Below, one piece after another: positions 51,155-60,467 of a stretch of DNA of 64,000 nt. Under the pieces are notes generated by a model. The model was not told where the DNA came from. It did not search any database and saw only the letters and a program-made list of their open reading frames with translations. Numbering within the stretch: position 1 is the first letter of the stretch; each line of letters begins with the position of its first letter. The position numbers and the translations under genes are program-made. Source of the stretch: Streptomyces lavendofoliae (lineage in GTDB: Bacteria > Actinomycetota > Actinomycetes > Streptomycetales > Streptomycetaceae); NCBI RefSeq assembly GCF_014649735.1, contig NZ_BMTP01000011.1, positions 205,798 to 269,797 on the forward strand, written 5' to 3'.

Positions 51155-52731
51155 AAGGCCCGCTGGACCGCCGAGTGGACCGGCGCGCCTTCCTCTCCCG
51201 GGCGGCCGCACTGTCGCTCGCGGGCGCCGGGCCCCTGCCCGCGGTGGCGGCCACGCGGGCGCCCCGCCCCAGCGTCACACTGCCGTTCGTCGAACCGCGT
51301 CCGGAAGCGGTCGCCGACCTCACCGAGCTGACCATCGCCGAGGCCATGACCATGATCCGGCGGGGCGACCTGGTGCCGGAAGAGCTGGTACGGGCCTACC
51401 TGACCCGTATCGCCGCTCATGAGGACGTCTACCGGGCGTTCAACCTCGTACGGACGCAAGCGGCCACGGCCGAGGCACGAGAGGCGGGCCGTCGGCCCGC
51501 ACGCGGTCTCCTGCACGGCATTCCGCTGGCTGTCAAGGACAACTTCTTCACGGCCGGGACGCGCACCACCGCCAACTCCTTCCTCTTCCAGGACTTCGTG
51601 CCGCCGTTCGACGCGACGGCCGTCGCACGCCTGCGACGGGCGGGCGCCGTCGTCCTCGGCAAGGCTCAGATGGGGCCGCTCGCCACCACCCGGGCCACTG
51701 AGCCCGACGGGCGGATCACCACGGTCAACGCCTGGGCGCCGGACGACCCGGCTGTGGACCCGGGAGCCTCGTCGAGCGGTACGGCGACCGCGGTGGCCGG
51801 GCGTCTGGCCACGTCGGGCACGGGGACCCAGACGGGCGGATCCATCACCTGGCCCGCCAACGCGCAGAACCTCACCGGGCTCAAGCCCACGATGGGCCGC
51901 GTGTCGCTGTACGGAATCGTGCCGTTGAGTTATACCCGTGACCATCCCGGCCCCCTCGCCAGGGACGCCCTCGACGCCGCGATCATGCTGTCGGTGATGG
52001 CGGGACCCGACAGAAACGACCTCAGGACGCAGGGCCTGCCGCCGGTACCCGACCTGATCGAGGCCGCGACCCCCGTGCGGAGGAGAGGCCGGGTGGCACT
52101 GCGCTGGCCGACCAGGATCGGCGTCGTCCCGGGATACCTCTCCGGGGCCGACGACACGGCGGCGGCCCGCAAACGTTTCCTCGACACCCTCGACGCCGTC
52201 CCCGGGGCGTCTGTGGTGGACGTTCCACTGCCCGCCGAGTGGGAACTGCTGACCGGCAACGCGTTCAACAACGTACGGCTCCCGGAGCGCAGTGAGGCGT
52301 TCCTGCCACAGCTGAGGCGCGATCTGCGGGCATTCGGCGTGTCCGTGATCCCCTGGCTCGAGGGGGCGCTCCTCGGCGGGAACGAATTCCTCATCGGACA
52401 GCGGACCAGACTGCTGCTGCTGGAACGGGTGCTGGACGGCCTGTTCGGCCAGTGCGACGTCGTCGTCCAGACCGATCCGGTGCCCTTCGACATGCTCGGA
52501 CTGCCCGAGCTGGGGCTGCCGATCGGCTTCGACCGTGCGGGCCTTCCCGTGGGCACGATCCTCGGCGGTCTGCCCTACGCCGAGGACCGTCTCCTGTCCG
52601 TGGCCGCCGCATACCAGGCGCGTACCGACTGGCACCGCCGCCGGCCGGCGGACCCGGGGGCGGCGGGCGGCTTCGTGGCGCGCGGACACGGACGGCTCGA
52701 CGCGGTCCAGGTCGCCCGCACCACGTGCTGA
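51151..52731 (+). CDS. Tat-exported amidase (amidase-signature family)
   Basis: 526 residues. A twin-arginine signal (DRRAFLSRAAALSLAGAGPL) predicts folded export. The amidase-signature catalytic triad is present: Lys about 129 in LAVKDNFF, Ser in PGASSSGTATAVAG (about 207), Ser in TGTQTGGSITWPA (about 231). Family members hydrolyse amide bonds. Placed at the end of the NRPS-type operon and coupled to its upstream neighbour, it could cleave a protecting acyl or amino-acyl group from the exported product, or detoxify it outside the cell. Confidence 0.88.
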   Translation: MKGPLDRRVDRRAFLSRAAALSLAGAGPLPAVAATRAPRPSVTLPFVEPRPEAVADLTELTIAEAMTMIRRGDLVPEELVRAYLTRIAAHEDVYRAFNLVRTQAATAEAREAGRRPARGLLHGIPLAVKDNFFTAGTRTTANSFLFQDFVPPFDATAVARLRRAGAVVLGKAQMGPLATTRATEPDGRITTVNAWAPDDPAVDPGASSSGTATAVAGRLATSGTGTQTGGSITWPANAQNLTGLKPTMGRVSLYGIVPLSYTRDHPGPLARDALDAAIMLSVMAGPDRNDLRTQGLPPVPDLIEAATPVRRRGRVALRWPTRIGVVPGYLSGADDTAAARKRFLDTLDAVPGASVVDVPLPAEWELLTGNAFNNVRLPERSEAFLPQLRRDLRAFGVSVIPWLEGALLGGNEFLIGQRTRLLLLERVLDGLFGQCDVVVQTDPVPFDMLGLPELGLPIGFDRAGLPVGTILGGLPYAEDRLLSVAAAYQARTDWHRRRPADPGAAGGFVARGHGRLDAVQVARTTC

Positions 52732-52738
52732 CGGGACG

Positions 52739-54157
52739 CTACGCGAGCAGCTGGGACGCCAGCCACAGATGGACCCGGTTCTCGGTGCTCGCCAGCGACA
52801 AGCCGGTGAGCCGCTCGATCTGCTCCAGGCGGTAGCGCACCGTGTTGCGGTGTACGAACAGTTCGCGGGCGGTCTGCTGCGGGGAACAGCCCGAGTCGAG
52901 AAACGTGGTCAGGGTGCGCACCAGATCGCCCGTATGCAACGCGTCGAATTCGACAAGTGGCTGCATCGCCTTGTGCGCAACCTCGCGCAGGGGCAGATCC
53001 GGCATGGACATCAACAGCCGGACCATGTTGGGCAGCCGCCCCTGGTGCACACCGCTGCCGTGGGCGGCGGCCTCCTGGGCCTCCAGGAACGCCCAGCGCA
53101 GTCCCTGGACCCCCGGGTAGGGGCCGCCGATCCCCACCGCGAGATCCTGGCCATCGAGCCCGTACCGAGCGAGGCTGCCCGCCCACTCGGCGGCGGACTG
53201 CGGGCCGCGCATCACGCCGACGCCGTACGCTCCGACGCCGGCCACCACCTCCGCCGTCCGGCTGAGAGTGAGTTGAGCGGCGTGGGAGGCCGCCTCGTCG
53301 TCGCTGCGCACCAGCAGGACGCTGTGCGAGTCCCCGGGGTCGATGCCGATGGTGACGAGCTTCCTGCTCGCCTCTGACCCGGAGAGCGCGTCACGCACCA
53401 CATCCTCGATGATCTGTCCCGCCAGTTCCCGGCGCCCCGCCTGGAAGGCGGCGGTGCGGCCCAGTTCGACATGGATGAGCTGTGCGGCGTGCTCCTGGAG
53501 CTCGGCCGCCGCGTCGCTGCGTGCCATGGAGAGAAGCAGGGTCCTGGCGTGCGGGGGATCGATGGCCGTCATACGTAATCGCTGGTCGTGCAACCGGTGC
53601 GTGGACCAGTCGTAGCTGTCGGCCCAGGGGTCGAGCCCGGCGCCGGTCAGGTCCAGGACCGCCGTGGGCGCGCCGGTTGCCTCGCTCAGCCTGTTGAGAA
53701 CCCCCGCGATGCCGCGCCCCGCCACGACCTCGTCGAGCATCCTGCGCTGATGCTCGGACAGCGTGGGCAGGCTCGCTCGTTCTGGCTTTCCTGGAGGGTT
53801 CTGAAAAGGGCTGGATTCGGATACCAGTGATCGGCTGGGTATTTCCAGTACAGGAAGGCCGGACTGCTCGGCGATTTCCAACATCGCCGCAGGTGCGGCC
53901 CTGTGCCGTAAGCCGATCACGAACCCGATGGCCGCTGCATTTCCATGAGCGACGTTCTCCGCGAATAATCGCTGCCCCATTTCTTCATGCTGGCGTTCTC
54001 CTGTGGTCAGCACCAGTTCACCGCCTTCGAGCAGAGGGCGAGGGTCCCGGAGTTCGGTGATCACTACGTCGTTGATCTTCTGGTCGGAGTGAGCCGCGCC
54101 GTCGTGCAAGCGGAGGCTCGAGGGGGTGACGTAGGACAGTTTGGGGGTGTTCTCCAT
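52739..54157 (-). CDS. PucR-family transcriptional regulator
   Basis: 472 residues from the ATG at 54157, with GGAGGAG upstream; the longer open frame to 54556 is not supported. The N-terminus is the PucR ligand-binding domain (ITELRDPRPLLEGGELVLTT G-type), the middle a GGDEF-like CdaR region, and the C-terminus the HTH_30 domain (CSPQQTARELFVHRNTVRYR, LEQIERLTGLSL). Such regulators respond to amino acids or purine intermediates. It converges on the amidase gene with only 7 bases between stops and is the only regulator gene in the cluster, so it is the probable cluster-specific regulator. Confidence 0.9.
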   Translation of the reverse strand: MENTPKLSYVTPSSLRLHDGAAHSDQKINDVVITELRDPRPLLEGGELVLTTGERQHEEMGQRLFAENVAHGNAAAIGFVIGLRHRAAPAAMLEIAEQSGLPVLEIPSRSLVSESSPFQNPPGKPERASLPTLSEHQRRMLDEVVAGRGIAGVLNRLSEATGAPTAVLDLTGAGLDPWADSYDWSTHRLHDQRLRMTAIDPPHARTLLLSMARSDAAAELQEHAAQLIHVELGRTAAFQAGRRELAGQIIEDVVRDALSGSEASRKLVTIGIDPGDSHSVLLVRSDDEAASHAAQLTLSRTAEVVAGVGAYGVGVMRGPQSAAEWAGSLARYGLDGQDLAVGIGGPYPGVQGLRWAFLEAQEAAAHGSGVHQGRLPNMVRLLMSMPDLPLREVAHKAMQPLVEFDALHTGDLVRTLTTFLDSGCSPQQTARELFVHRNTVRYRLEQIERLTGLSLASTENRVHLWLASQLLA

Positions 54158-55043
54158 ATCTCCTCCGCGAGATTCGTGCGTGACACATCCCTGGCGTAAG
54201 GGTGAGGAACGGCTATATCCCCCTGTTCTGCTCATCCAGGGGTGGAAATAGAAATATCTTATTCCGGAGGACTGGCAATCCGCGCTCCTTGCGGGCTGCC
54301 GCGGCGTTACGGCCTTTTGTTTCACGTACCCACAGTAGGCCCTGGCGAGGCAACCCTTTAATGGACTCATACCTTCCGGCGAATGGATTGAGTCACGTCT
54401 GTGGTCGGCTTTCGCTGGCCCGTCGGCACCGCAGCCGGAGGCCTTGCGACGGACTCCCGGTGGAGTCGTTGACCGGGCGTGATGCTGGATATGACGGCTG
54501 AGCAGATAGCCGGGTGGGACACCGGACTGTCCGTGAACCGTTTCCAACCCGGCCACGGGGGCCGAGGGGCGGTGGGCCGTACGAACTGATGAAGCTCCTG
54601 GCAGACGGGTTCGAGGCCGAGATCACCCACGTCGGCCAGGAGCTTCGTCCAGTTGACCGGTCTTCAATGATTGATCTGTTCACCACGAGCCTGCGATATC
54701 TTCCCCGCGAGCTGCACGAGCCGCACGAGCTGTCCGCGGACCGGGCCGGACCGGATGCACGTTGACGGCGGCTTGTGCCGGATCGGGCAGGAGCTGACGT
54801 CCGTGCTGCGCCAGCGAGTACGGCTCGGTCAGGAACGCGCAACCGCCCGAGACAGCCGCACCGCTCAGGAGCCGGCGGCAGCAGCGGGGCCACAGGATCC
54901 CACAGGTCGTCAGGAATAAGATCAGACACCCGTGGAACCTTGCCGATCGAGAGCACTCAACACAAGACCTGGAGTCCACCTCAAGTCGGAGCGATCAGTT
55001 AAGGGCTCGCGGGGCAAGAGACCAGGCTTCCACCAGCACCGTC
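54158..55043. other. IS debris and PucR upstream region
   Basis: The minus strand at about 54790-54930 reads VSDLIPDDLWDPVAPLLPPA, the start of an IS5-type transposase, and then loses frame. A 32-codon plus-strand frame at 54491 (MTAEQIAGWDTGLSVNRFQP) has no known relatives to my knowledge. The first 200 bases to the right of 54157 should contain the pucR promoter; the patch at 54240-54270 is notably AT-rich (AAATAGAAATATCTTATTCC). Confidence 0.5.
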
Positions 55044-55877
55044 TCAGTAGCCGGGGTACATGCCCTGGAAGGAGCCGATCGCTACGCCGATGACCGTCGC
55101 GTCGACGATGAGCCCGAAGACGAGGAAGCACAGGGCGGCGACGGTGTCGCTCGCGCGGCTGGCCCGCGAGCCGTATTCGGTCACCATGCCTGGCTTGTCC
55201 GGGTGGTAGACGACCTGGACCGTAGCGGATCGGCTCTTGACGTTCACGCTACGCTCCACACCGTGCATGTCGGTGTACACAAACATCCCGAACTCACCGC
55301 CCAGAATGCGAGTTTCCCCGACTCTCCTCGCTTCGACGGTGACGCCATGACGGAGCAGGTATCGGGAGCGATACCGCAACCGCATCATGTCGGCACCGAT
55401 TACTGTGAGCAACGCGCCAACGGGACCGATCAGCATAATGATGAACGCGAGGGTCCACACTCCATGGGCGGCGACGGCCGCAGCAAGGCCGGCACACACG
55501 AGGACGACAGCAGTTCCCCACCACCTGCGCCTTCGCTTGTCCCTCTCCTCCTGGGACTCGGTCACCGCGCGGGTGGTCACGAGTTTCGAGCCGTCGGCGC
55601 TCACGGGACGCTCAGGCAGGACCGCGTTGACGGCTTCGGCGAACAGGTCAGCGGCAGCCTCGCTCACGTCGTCAAACCGGTGCATCGCAGGCACCATTCC
55701 GGACGGGGCAGTAAGTTCGACGGCCAGGCTGCGCCCCTCGGAACGGATGCACCCTATCGCCAGGAGGGGAATCCGGACCTCCTCGGTCTTCCGGTGCAAG
55801 ACCAGCGCATCACCGTCGAAGCGGAGCAGGGCGCCATCGGAGGCACGAAGAACCGGTATTGGCGATGTGATCGACAT
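55044..55877 (-). CDS. membrane protein, DUF3592-like
   Basis: 277 residues from the ATG at 55877. A soluble N-terminal part (1-115; RIPLLAIGCIRSEGRSLAVE) precedes two adjacent membrane helices (VVLVCAGLAAAVAAHGVWTL and FIIMLIGPVGALLTVIGADM), a small beta domain (YLLRHGVTVEARRVGETRIL through SATVQVVYHPDKPGMVTEYG) and a last helix. The middle beta part with a VxYxPxxP-like strand resembles DUF3592 proteins. Role unknown. No operon partners; flanked by transposase fragments. Confidence 0.75.
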   Translation of the reverse strand: MSITSPIPVLRASDGALLRFDGDALVLHRKTEEVRIPLLAIGCIRSEGRSLAVELTAPSGMVPAMHRFDDVSEAAADLFAEAVNAVLPERPVSADGSKLVTTRAVTESQEERDKRRRRWWGTAVVLVCAGLAAAVAAHGVWTLAFIIMLIGPVGALLTVIGADMMRLRYRSRYLLRHGVTVEARRVGETRILGGEFGMFVYTDMHGVERSVNVKSRSATVQVVYHPDKPGMVTEYGSRASRASDTVAALCFLVFGLIVDATVIGVAIGSFQGMYPGY

Positions 55878-55969
55878 GCGCCCGATCGTAAGGGCTGGGC
55901 GGGGACGGCGGGGCCCTCTCGCAGCGCCCACCTGGAGGAATCACGTCGTCTCCCTCATCTGTCGACCGG

Positions 55970-56086
55970 GCCGCCCCGGTTCCAAGCACCAGCTGATCGT
56001 CGACCGACACGGACGTCCGCGCGCCGTCATCCTCACCCTGCGGCCACCGGCGACCACGTCACCAGGCTCCCGGTCGAACTGGTCTA
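55970..56086 (+). pseudogene. transposase-like fragment ending at a terminator
   Basis: KHQLIVDRHGRPRAVILT matches the region after the catalytic Asp in IS5-type transposases. Another frame ends TGDHVTRLPVELV and a TAG at 56084-56086, directly before a strong hairpin. The pieces come from different genes joined by deletion. Confidence 0.5.
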
Positions 56087-56121
56087 GCGGGGCCGGACAG
56101 GTTCATCCTGTCCGGCCCCGC
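56087..56121. terminator. 15-bp perfect hairpin between convergent remnants
   Basis: GCGGGGCCGGACAGG pairs with CCTGTCCGGCCCCGC across a 5-base loop. It begins one base after a plus-strand stop and lies 17 bases beyond a minus-strand stop, so it is a bidirectional terminator of genes now mostly lost. Confidence 0.75.
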
Positions 56122-56138
56122 CGCCCGTTCCCGGCTGC

Positions 56139-56249
56139 TCACCGGCTGACACGGATGGATGGTCCCCATACGAACTCGAGGTCGTCCAGCAGGACCTCCT
56201 CCAGCTCCTCCTTCCACCGGGCGCGGAGAAGGAACGGGGCGCTCTCCAT
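56139..56249 (-). pseudogene. 36-residue C-terminal fragment
   Basis: The minus strand reads MESAPFLLRARWKEELEEVL and LDDLEFVWGPSIRVSR before a stop, then the shared hairpin. It has the composition of real protein and sits correctly in front of a terminator, so it is probably the tail of a lost gene. Upstream is a short minisatellite with a GGGAGCC-type unit (about 56259-56285). Confidence 0.35.
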
Positions 56250-56339
56250 CCGCTCGGGAGCCGGGAGCCGGGAGCCGGAGCCGGGGGACAGAGGGGCGGC
56301 GCCTCGCCACGCCCACGGACGGGTGGCACGCCAGCCGTC

Positions 56340-56719
56340 CGAGTCCCCGCGTCGGTACCCAACTCCTGAACCAGGTTGCCGCGGATCACCTTGGCATCCG
56401 CCAAGTCTGGGTCGACGGCGGCTACCGCCAGCACCTCGTCGAGCATGCCGCCGTCCTCGGTATCGACATGGAGATCGCCGCCCGCAAGCCCGGGACCAGG
56501 GGTCTAACCCCGCTCCTGAAACGGTGGGCCGTGGAGCGGACCTACGGCTGGCTCATGCTCCACCGCCGCTTGGCCCGCGACTACGAAACCCTGCCCACCC
56601 GCTCCGAAGCCCTGATTCACCTTGCGATGACCGACCTCATGGCCCGCCGCCTCACCAGCGAGAACACCATCTCCTGGCGCGACCCGAAAGAGGCCACTAA
56701 ACAGCACGCATCCGGATGA
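56340..56719 (+). pseudogene. IS5-type transposase C-terminal fragment
   Basis: Reads LLNQVAADHLGIRQVWVDGG Y (second catalytic Asp), EIAARKPGTRGLTPLLKRWA, VERTYGWLMLHRRLARDYET (Glu of the DDE triad and the conserved R..RD.E motif), ending ATKQHASG. The N-terminal half with the first Asp is missing, so it is inactive. Confidence 0.7.
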
Positions 56720-56885
56720 AACATCGGATGAAAACGACCTCTAACTGCCCCTTTGCCGGCCCCATGGTCATCGGGACCCGCGGACCTCGGGGGCTCCCCT
56801 GGTCCGCCCCGGGTCGTGTACGGACCGGTCGTCGGCGGGCCGGTCCTAGGATTCAGGTGATCACATAACCAGAGGGGGGCATGAC

Positions 56886-59054
56886 ATGACCATCCGCAGG
56901 AGACGACGTACCGCGAGAACCCTCGGGTTCGCCGTCGTCGCACTGGCGGTGGGCGGGCTCGTTCCAGCCCCGTCCGTCGCGGCGGCACCCGCCGCGACGG
57001 ACGGGGGCGAGGCCGTCATCACGTTCGGAACACTCAGCGGCACCGGGAGCCCGGAGGGAATCGCCCTGGGCGGCGGCCGGCTCACCGTGGTGGGCTGGGC
57101 GGACACCGGAACGACACGCGGCCTGTACGAGTACGACCTGCCGGCCTCGGGCGGCCCGGAGCCCGGCCCCCGGCGGCTGGTGCAGGGCGACTTCTACATG
57201 GACTATCCGTGCGAGGGCACGGGCGGCGAATACTCGTGCGCCGAGTTCGATTCCCGCCTGTGGGCGCTCGGAGACGGACGCGTGGGATACCGGACCCCAC
57301 TCGACCACCCGGTCGCCTACCACGAGGCCAACGGCGGGAAGGTGCCCGCCGAACAGATCCACGTCACCTCGTACGTCCCGTACGACGACGTGGTGGGCGC
57401 GTCCGGTCCGTACATCGTCGTCAGGAACGCCGACGGGCCAGGGCTGCTCGTCGACACCTTCGACGCGGCCGAGACCGGGACGGCATCCCACTCCGTGCCG
57501 GGAAGCACGGCCGCCGTCTGGGGTGACACGCTGTGGAAGCCGGGAACCACGACGGGCACGGTCAGGTCGTACGACCTGCGCAAGAAGACGGAGTCGGCCG
57601 ACATCAACATCGGTTCCGCATGCGTGCCGAACGACCTGCAGGCGGTCGGCCGCTGGCTGTACTGGGGGTGCTACGCCGAGCGCCGCGCCGGGGTGTGGGA
57701 CCGCACGGAGGGGCGCGGCATACCGGTGCCGGTGGCGGCACAGCTGGGCGACGGCTTCGTGGTCTGGAAGGACGACGCCGATCCGGACGCAACCCGGCTG
57801 GTGCTGAAGGACTTCCACCAAGGAGCCGGTCAGCCCGCGCCCGAGACGGTGCTGGCACAGCGGCCGTCCATCGGCGAGTGGACGGTCGACAGGTTCGGCG
57901 GACACGTCGCGTACGTCGACGAGGCGCGCCGTATTCGGGTTCCCGCGGTCACGGTGCCGCGCTCGCCGCTGGCGGTCCTGGGCACGCACACGTCGGCGTC
58001 GGTCGACCTGCGCGCGGCCTCCCCGTCGCCGTGGACCGGACTGTGGCGGCTGAGCCGCCCGGTGGCGTCCTGGAAGCTGACCTTCCGTGACGCCTACGGC
58101 AACACGGTGCGGGAGATCGCGGGCACCGACCGCGACGGCGCGGCGATCCGCGCCACCTGGGACGGCCTCGGCGCCGACGGCAGGCCCGCCGTGAGCCGGC
58201 CGCACCACTGGGAGCTGAGCACCGACCAGGGCGACGGCACCGGCCCGAAGGTCGTCAGCCGCGGCACCACGCAGGTGCTCGGCGGGCGCACCGCCCACCG
58301 CGACGCCAATGGTGACGGCCTGGGCGAGTACTACTCCATGACCGAGGGCGGCAAGCTGGCCGCACACCGCATCGGCGCCGCCGGCGGAGACTGGTCGAGC
58401 TCGCCCTGGGACCCGGCGACCCGCTTCATCCCGTTCGGCGACATCGACGGCGACGGCTGCGACGACATGCTGCTGCAGACCACGGACGGCAAGCTGTGGC
58501 GGAGCGGCGGAAAGTGCGAGGGCGACTTCGCCCCGTCCTCCGCCGCGGCCCCGCACGTGCAGATCGGTACGGGCTGGAATGGTTTCGACCACTTCGCCGC
58601 GCCCGGTGACTTCACCGGCGACGGCCTGCCGGACCTGCTGGCGAGGCAGACCACGACCGGCTACCTCTTCCTGTACAAGGCGAACGCGGCCGGCGGTCTG
58701 GACCCGGCGGTACGCGTCGGCACCGGCTGGACGGGGTACCGCCTGATCGGCGCGGGCGACGTCGACGGCGACGGGCACGGTGACCTGCTGGCCCGCGATT
58801 CGTCCGGTGAGCTGTGGCGGTACAGCGGCACGGGGCAGGGCACGTTCAAGCCGCGGCAGCTGCTGTTCCAGGACTGGGGCGCCGGGCGTTCCGAGATCAT
58901 CGGGGTCGGCGACATCAGCGGTGACGGGCTGCCCGACCTGTTGTCACGCGACACCAACGGCAAGCTGCTGCGCAACAAGGGCGACGGCAAGGGCTCCTTC
59001 GGGGCGACCCTGACTATCGCCACGGGCTGGCAGAACTACCGGTCGCTGTACTGA
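56886..59054 (+). CDS. secreted FG-GAP/VCBS repeat protein
   Basis: 722 residues from the ATG at 56886, which lies 9 nt after GAGGGGG. N-terminal signal peptide with several Arg (MTIRRRRRTARTLGFAVVAL, cut near VAAAPA). A beta-propeller-like middle is followed by a FlgD-Ig-like segment (SPSPWTGLWRLSRPVASWKL) and at least five calcium-binding FG-GAP/VCBS repeats recognised by DANGDGLGEY, DIDGDGCDDM, DFTGDGLPDL, DVDGDGHGDL and DISGDGLPDL. Common as large exported Streptomyces proteins; likely a surface or extracellular binding protein. A strong terminator follows, and no operon partners are visible. Confidence 0.88.
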   Translation: MTIRRRRRTARTLGFAVVALAVGGLVPAPSVAAAPAATDGGEAVITFGTLSGTGSPEGIALGGGRLTVVGWADTGTTRGLYEYDLPASGGPEPGPRRLVQGDFYMDYPCEGTGGEYSCAEFDSRLWALGDGRVGYRTPLDHPVAYHEANGGKVPAEQIHVTSYVPYDDVVGASGPYIVVRNADGPGLLVDTFDAAETGTASHSVPGSTAAVWGDTLWKPGTTTGTVRSYDLRKKTESADINIGSACVPNDLQAVGRWLYWGCYAERRAGVWDRTEGRGIPVPVAAQLGDGFVVWKDDADPDATRLVLKDFHQGAGQPAPETVLAQRPSIGEWTVDRFGGHVAYVDEARRIRVPAVTVPRSPLAVLGTHTSASVDLRAASPSPWTGLWRLSRPVASWKLTFRDAYGNTVREIAGTDRDGAAIRATWDGLGADGRPAVSRPHHWELSTDQGDGTGPKVVSRGTTQVLGGRTAHRDANGDGLGEYYSMTEGGKLAAHRIGAAGGDWSSSPWDPATRFIPFGDIDGDGCDDMLLQTTDGKLWRSGGKCEGDFAPSSAAAPHVQIGTGWNGFDHFAAPGDFTGDGLPDLLARQTTTGYLFLYKANAAGGLDPAVRVGTGWTGYRLIGAGDVDGDGHGDLLARDSSGELWRYSGTGQGTFKPRQLLFQDWGAGRSEIIGVGDISGDGLPDLLSRDTNGKLLRNKGDGKGSFGATLTIATGWQNYRSLY

Positions 59055-59077
59055 CCGACAGCGGGAAGACCCACCGA

Positions 59078-59110
59078 CAGCGGGGGGAGCCACGGCGGCT
59101 CCCCCCGCTG
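59078..59110 (+). terminator. hairpin after the FG-GAP gene
   Basis: 14-bp perfect stem (CAGCGGGGGGAGCC / GGCTCCCCCCGCTG), 5-base loop, followed by CTTTC, 23 bases after the stop. Confidence 0.8.
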
Positions 59111-59149
59111 CTTTCGTCAGGGGCCCGGCAGCTGCGGACCGCCCGGGCG

Positions 59150-59520
59150 GTGCTCGGCGGCGATGCCGAAGCGGCCCTGTTCGCCCGGAGCGGAGGACGG
59201 GACGTCGCGGACGGTGGAGAGGGTACGTACCACCTGCCCCTCCGCTGCCTGCTCCGGCTGGTCGGGCGCAGTACGCTGCTGCGGCCGGACGCGGCGCGGG
59301 ACCTGGCCGAGCGGCTGACGCCGGCAGGGCCCCGGCACCCGTGGGAGGGTGTACGGTTCACGACCTCCTGGGGGTCGCGCACCCCGCTCGACGTCGTGCT
59401 GGTCGAACCGGAGATGGTCGCCGAGATCACGGTGGACACGGTGCAGGAGCGCGGATCGTGGAGACACCCGGTGCGCTTCGCCCGGCTCCGGCTGGACGTC
59501 GCAGGTCCGCTTGGTGATCA
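59150..59520 (+). pseudogene. ATP-dependent DNA ligase C-terminal fragment
   Basis: Reads LVGRSTLLRPDAARDLAERL, GPRHPWEGVRFTTSWGSRTP and LDVVLVEPEMVAEITVDTVQ, RHPVRFARLRLDV. This is the OB-fold end of Streptomyces ATP-dependent ligases of the LigD/LigC type. The nucleotidyltransferase core with the KxDG Lys is absent, and after LRLDV the frame enters unrelated sequence. Confidence 0.6.
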
Positions 59521-59603
59521 AAGATGGGCAACTACCTGTCGTCCCTACTCTCCAATATGACGGGCCGCCAATGCCGGCGACCTGCTGAGGAAGGGGACAG
59601 GAC

Positions 59604-59771
59604 ATGAGCTGCAGGCGCACACAGGGCCAGCCGCGCGCACTCGGCGACCAGTCAGACAAACGGTCGGCGAAACCCGGTCTCGACCTGGGCTGGGAGCTCG
59701 TCAAGGGCACCTTTAACGGGGTGGGACGCGTCCTTGGCCAGTTTCTAGCCGAACTGGTCCGTGCAAGGTAA
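59604..59771 (+). CDS. possible small basic protein
   Basis: 55 codons, MSCRRTQGQPRALGDQSDKR to FNGVGRVLGQFLAELVRAR, with a good ribosome site (GGGGACAGG) 5-6 nt before the ATG. The C-terminal 25 residues form an amphipathic helix. It sits after a truncated ligase gene and may be a genuine short gene or the start of a lost one. Confidence 0.4.
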   Translation: MSCRRTQGQPRALGDQSDKRSAKPGLDLGWELVKGTFNGVGRVLGQFLAELVRAR

Positions 59772-60204
59772 CCACTCGTCACCGATCACCATGGCGGCGA
59801 GGACTTTCCCTGGTACCTGGAGCATGTGCCCGGCGTGCAGGCAAGATCGATCTCGCCGCAACCGCCGCACCGTTTGTTCCCCGGGGCCGGACACCTCCAA
59901 CCATGCGTACCGTGCGGCGGTAGCTGCGCCAGCGCGCCGACGTGACCTCCACCCTCACGGGAACCGGCCCCGGCTGCCTGTGGGTCCCCACCAAGACCGG
60001 CCGGCCTGAGGACGATGACGCGGTCGTCTGATCCGGTGGCGCCTCAGCGGGGTGACTACAGGGCCACCCTGTATCGCCTGCCACCCCGCGTGAAGGTGAG
60101 AGCGCTGCCGTCGGCCCGTGGACCGACGGAACAGGTGTACGACAGGTCTCATGCGAAGGACCCCACCGGCGCCATGGCCGGTGGGGTCCCGTGAGCTGGT
60201 CCCG
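59772..60204. other. debris without an intact gene
   Basis: At 59942-60031 a plus-strand frame ends GCLWVPTKTGRPEDDDAVV before a stop, with an in-frame TAG upstream: a coding remnant I cannot name. Nothing else is recognised. Confidence 0.35.
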
Positions 60205-60462
60205 CTAGAAGGGGCCCCTCTTCTCGCGGGCGATCCGCTTGTCTGTGTCAAGGGTGCTTAGCCGGACGGGATCCCGCTCGTCATCGATGACGACGGCGTG
60301 CAGGACCGTGCCGACAAGGTCCTGCGGATCACCGGACGGCCACGCCGGGCTCTTGGTGTTGTCGATGAAGCCACGGGTTCCGTGTCCCGATTCGACCTCC
60401 AGGCCCCAGGGGTGGGCGGCGACCACGGTTACGTCGATCTCATGGTGCAGAAGGTAGTCCAT
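60205..60462 (-). CDS. probable immunity protein for the adjacent toxin
   Basis: 85 residues from the ATG at 60462, only 5 nt after the stop of the large toxin-like gene. It begins MDYLLHHEIDVTVVAAHPWG and is acidic, with beta-strand character (LVGTVLHAVVIDDERDPVRL). The layout resembles a small S1/OB-like or YxxD immunity fold. The immunity role is inferred from position and size, not from a recognised family. Confidence 0.6.
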   Translation of the reverse strand: MDYLLHHEIDVTVVAAHPWGLEVESGHGTRGFIDNTKSPAWPSGDPQDLVGTVLHAVVIDDERDPVRLSTLDTDKRIAREKRGPF

Positions 60463-60467
60463 GGCCG

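Noticed and set aside
56853..58778. 641-codon minus-strand frame
   Set aside because: Antisense to the FG-GAP gene, which has a signal peptide and five clear repeats.
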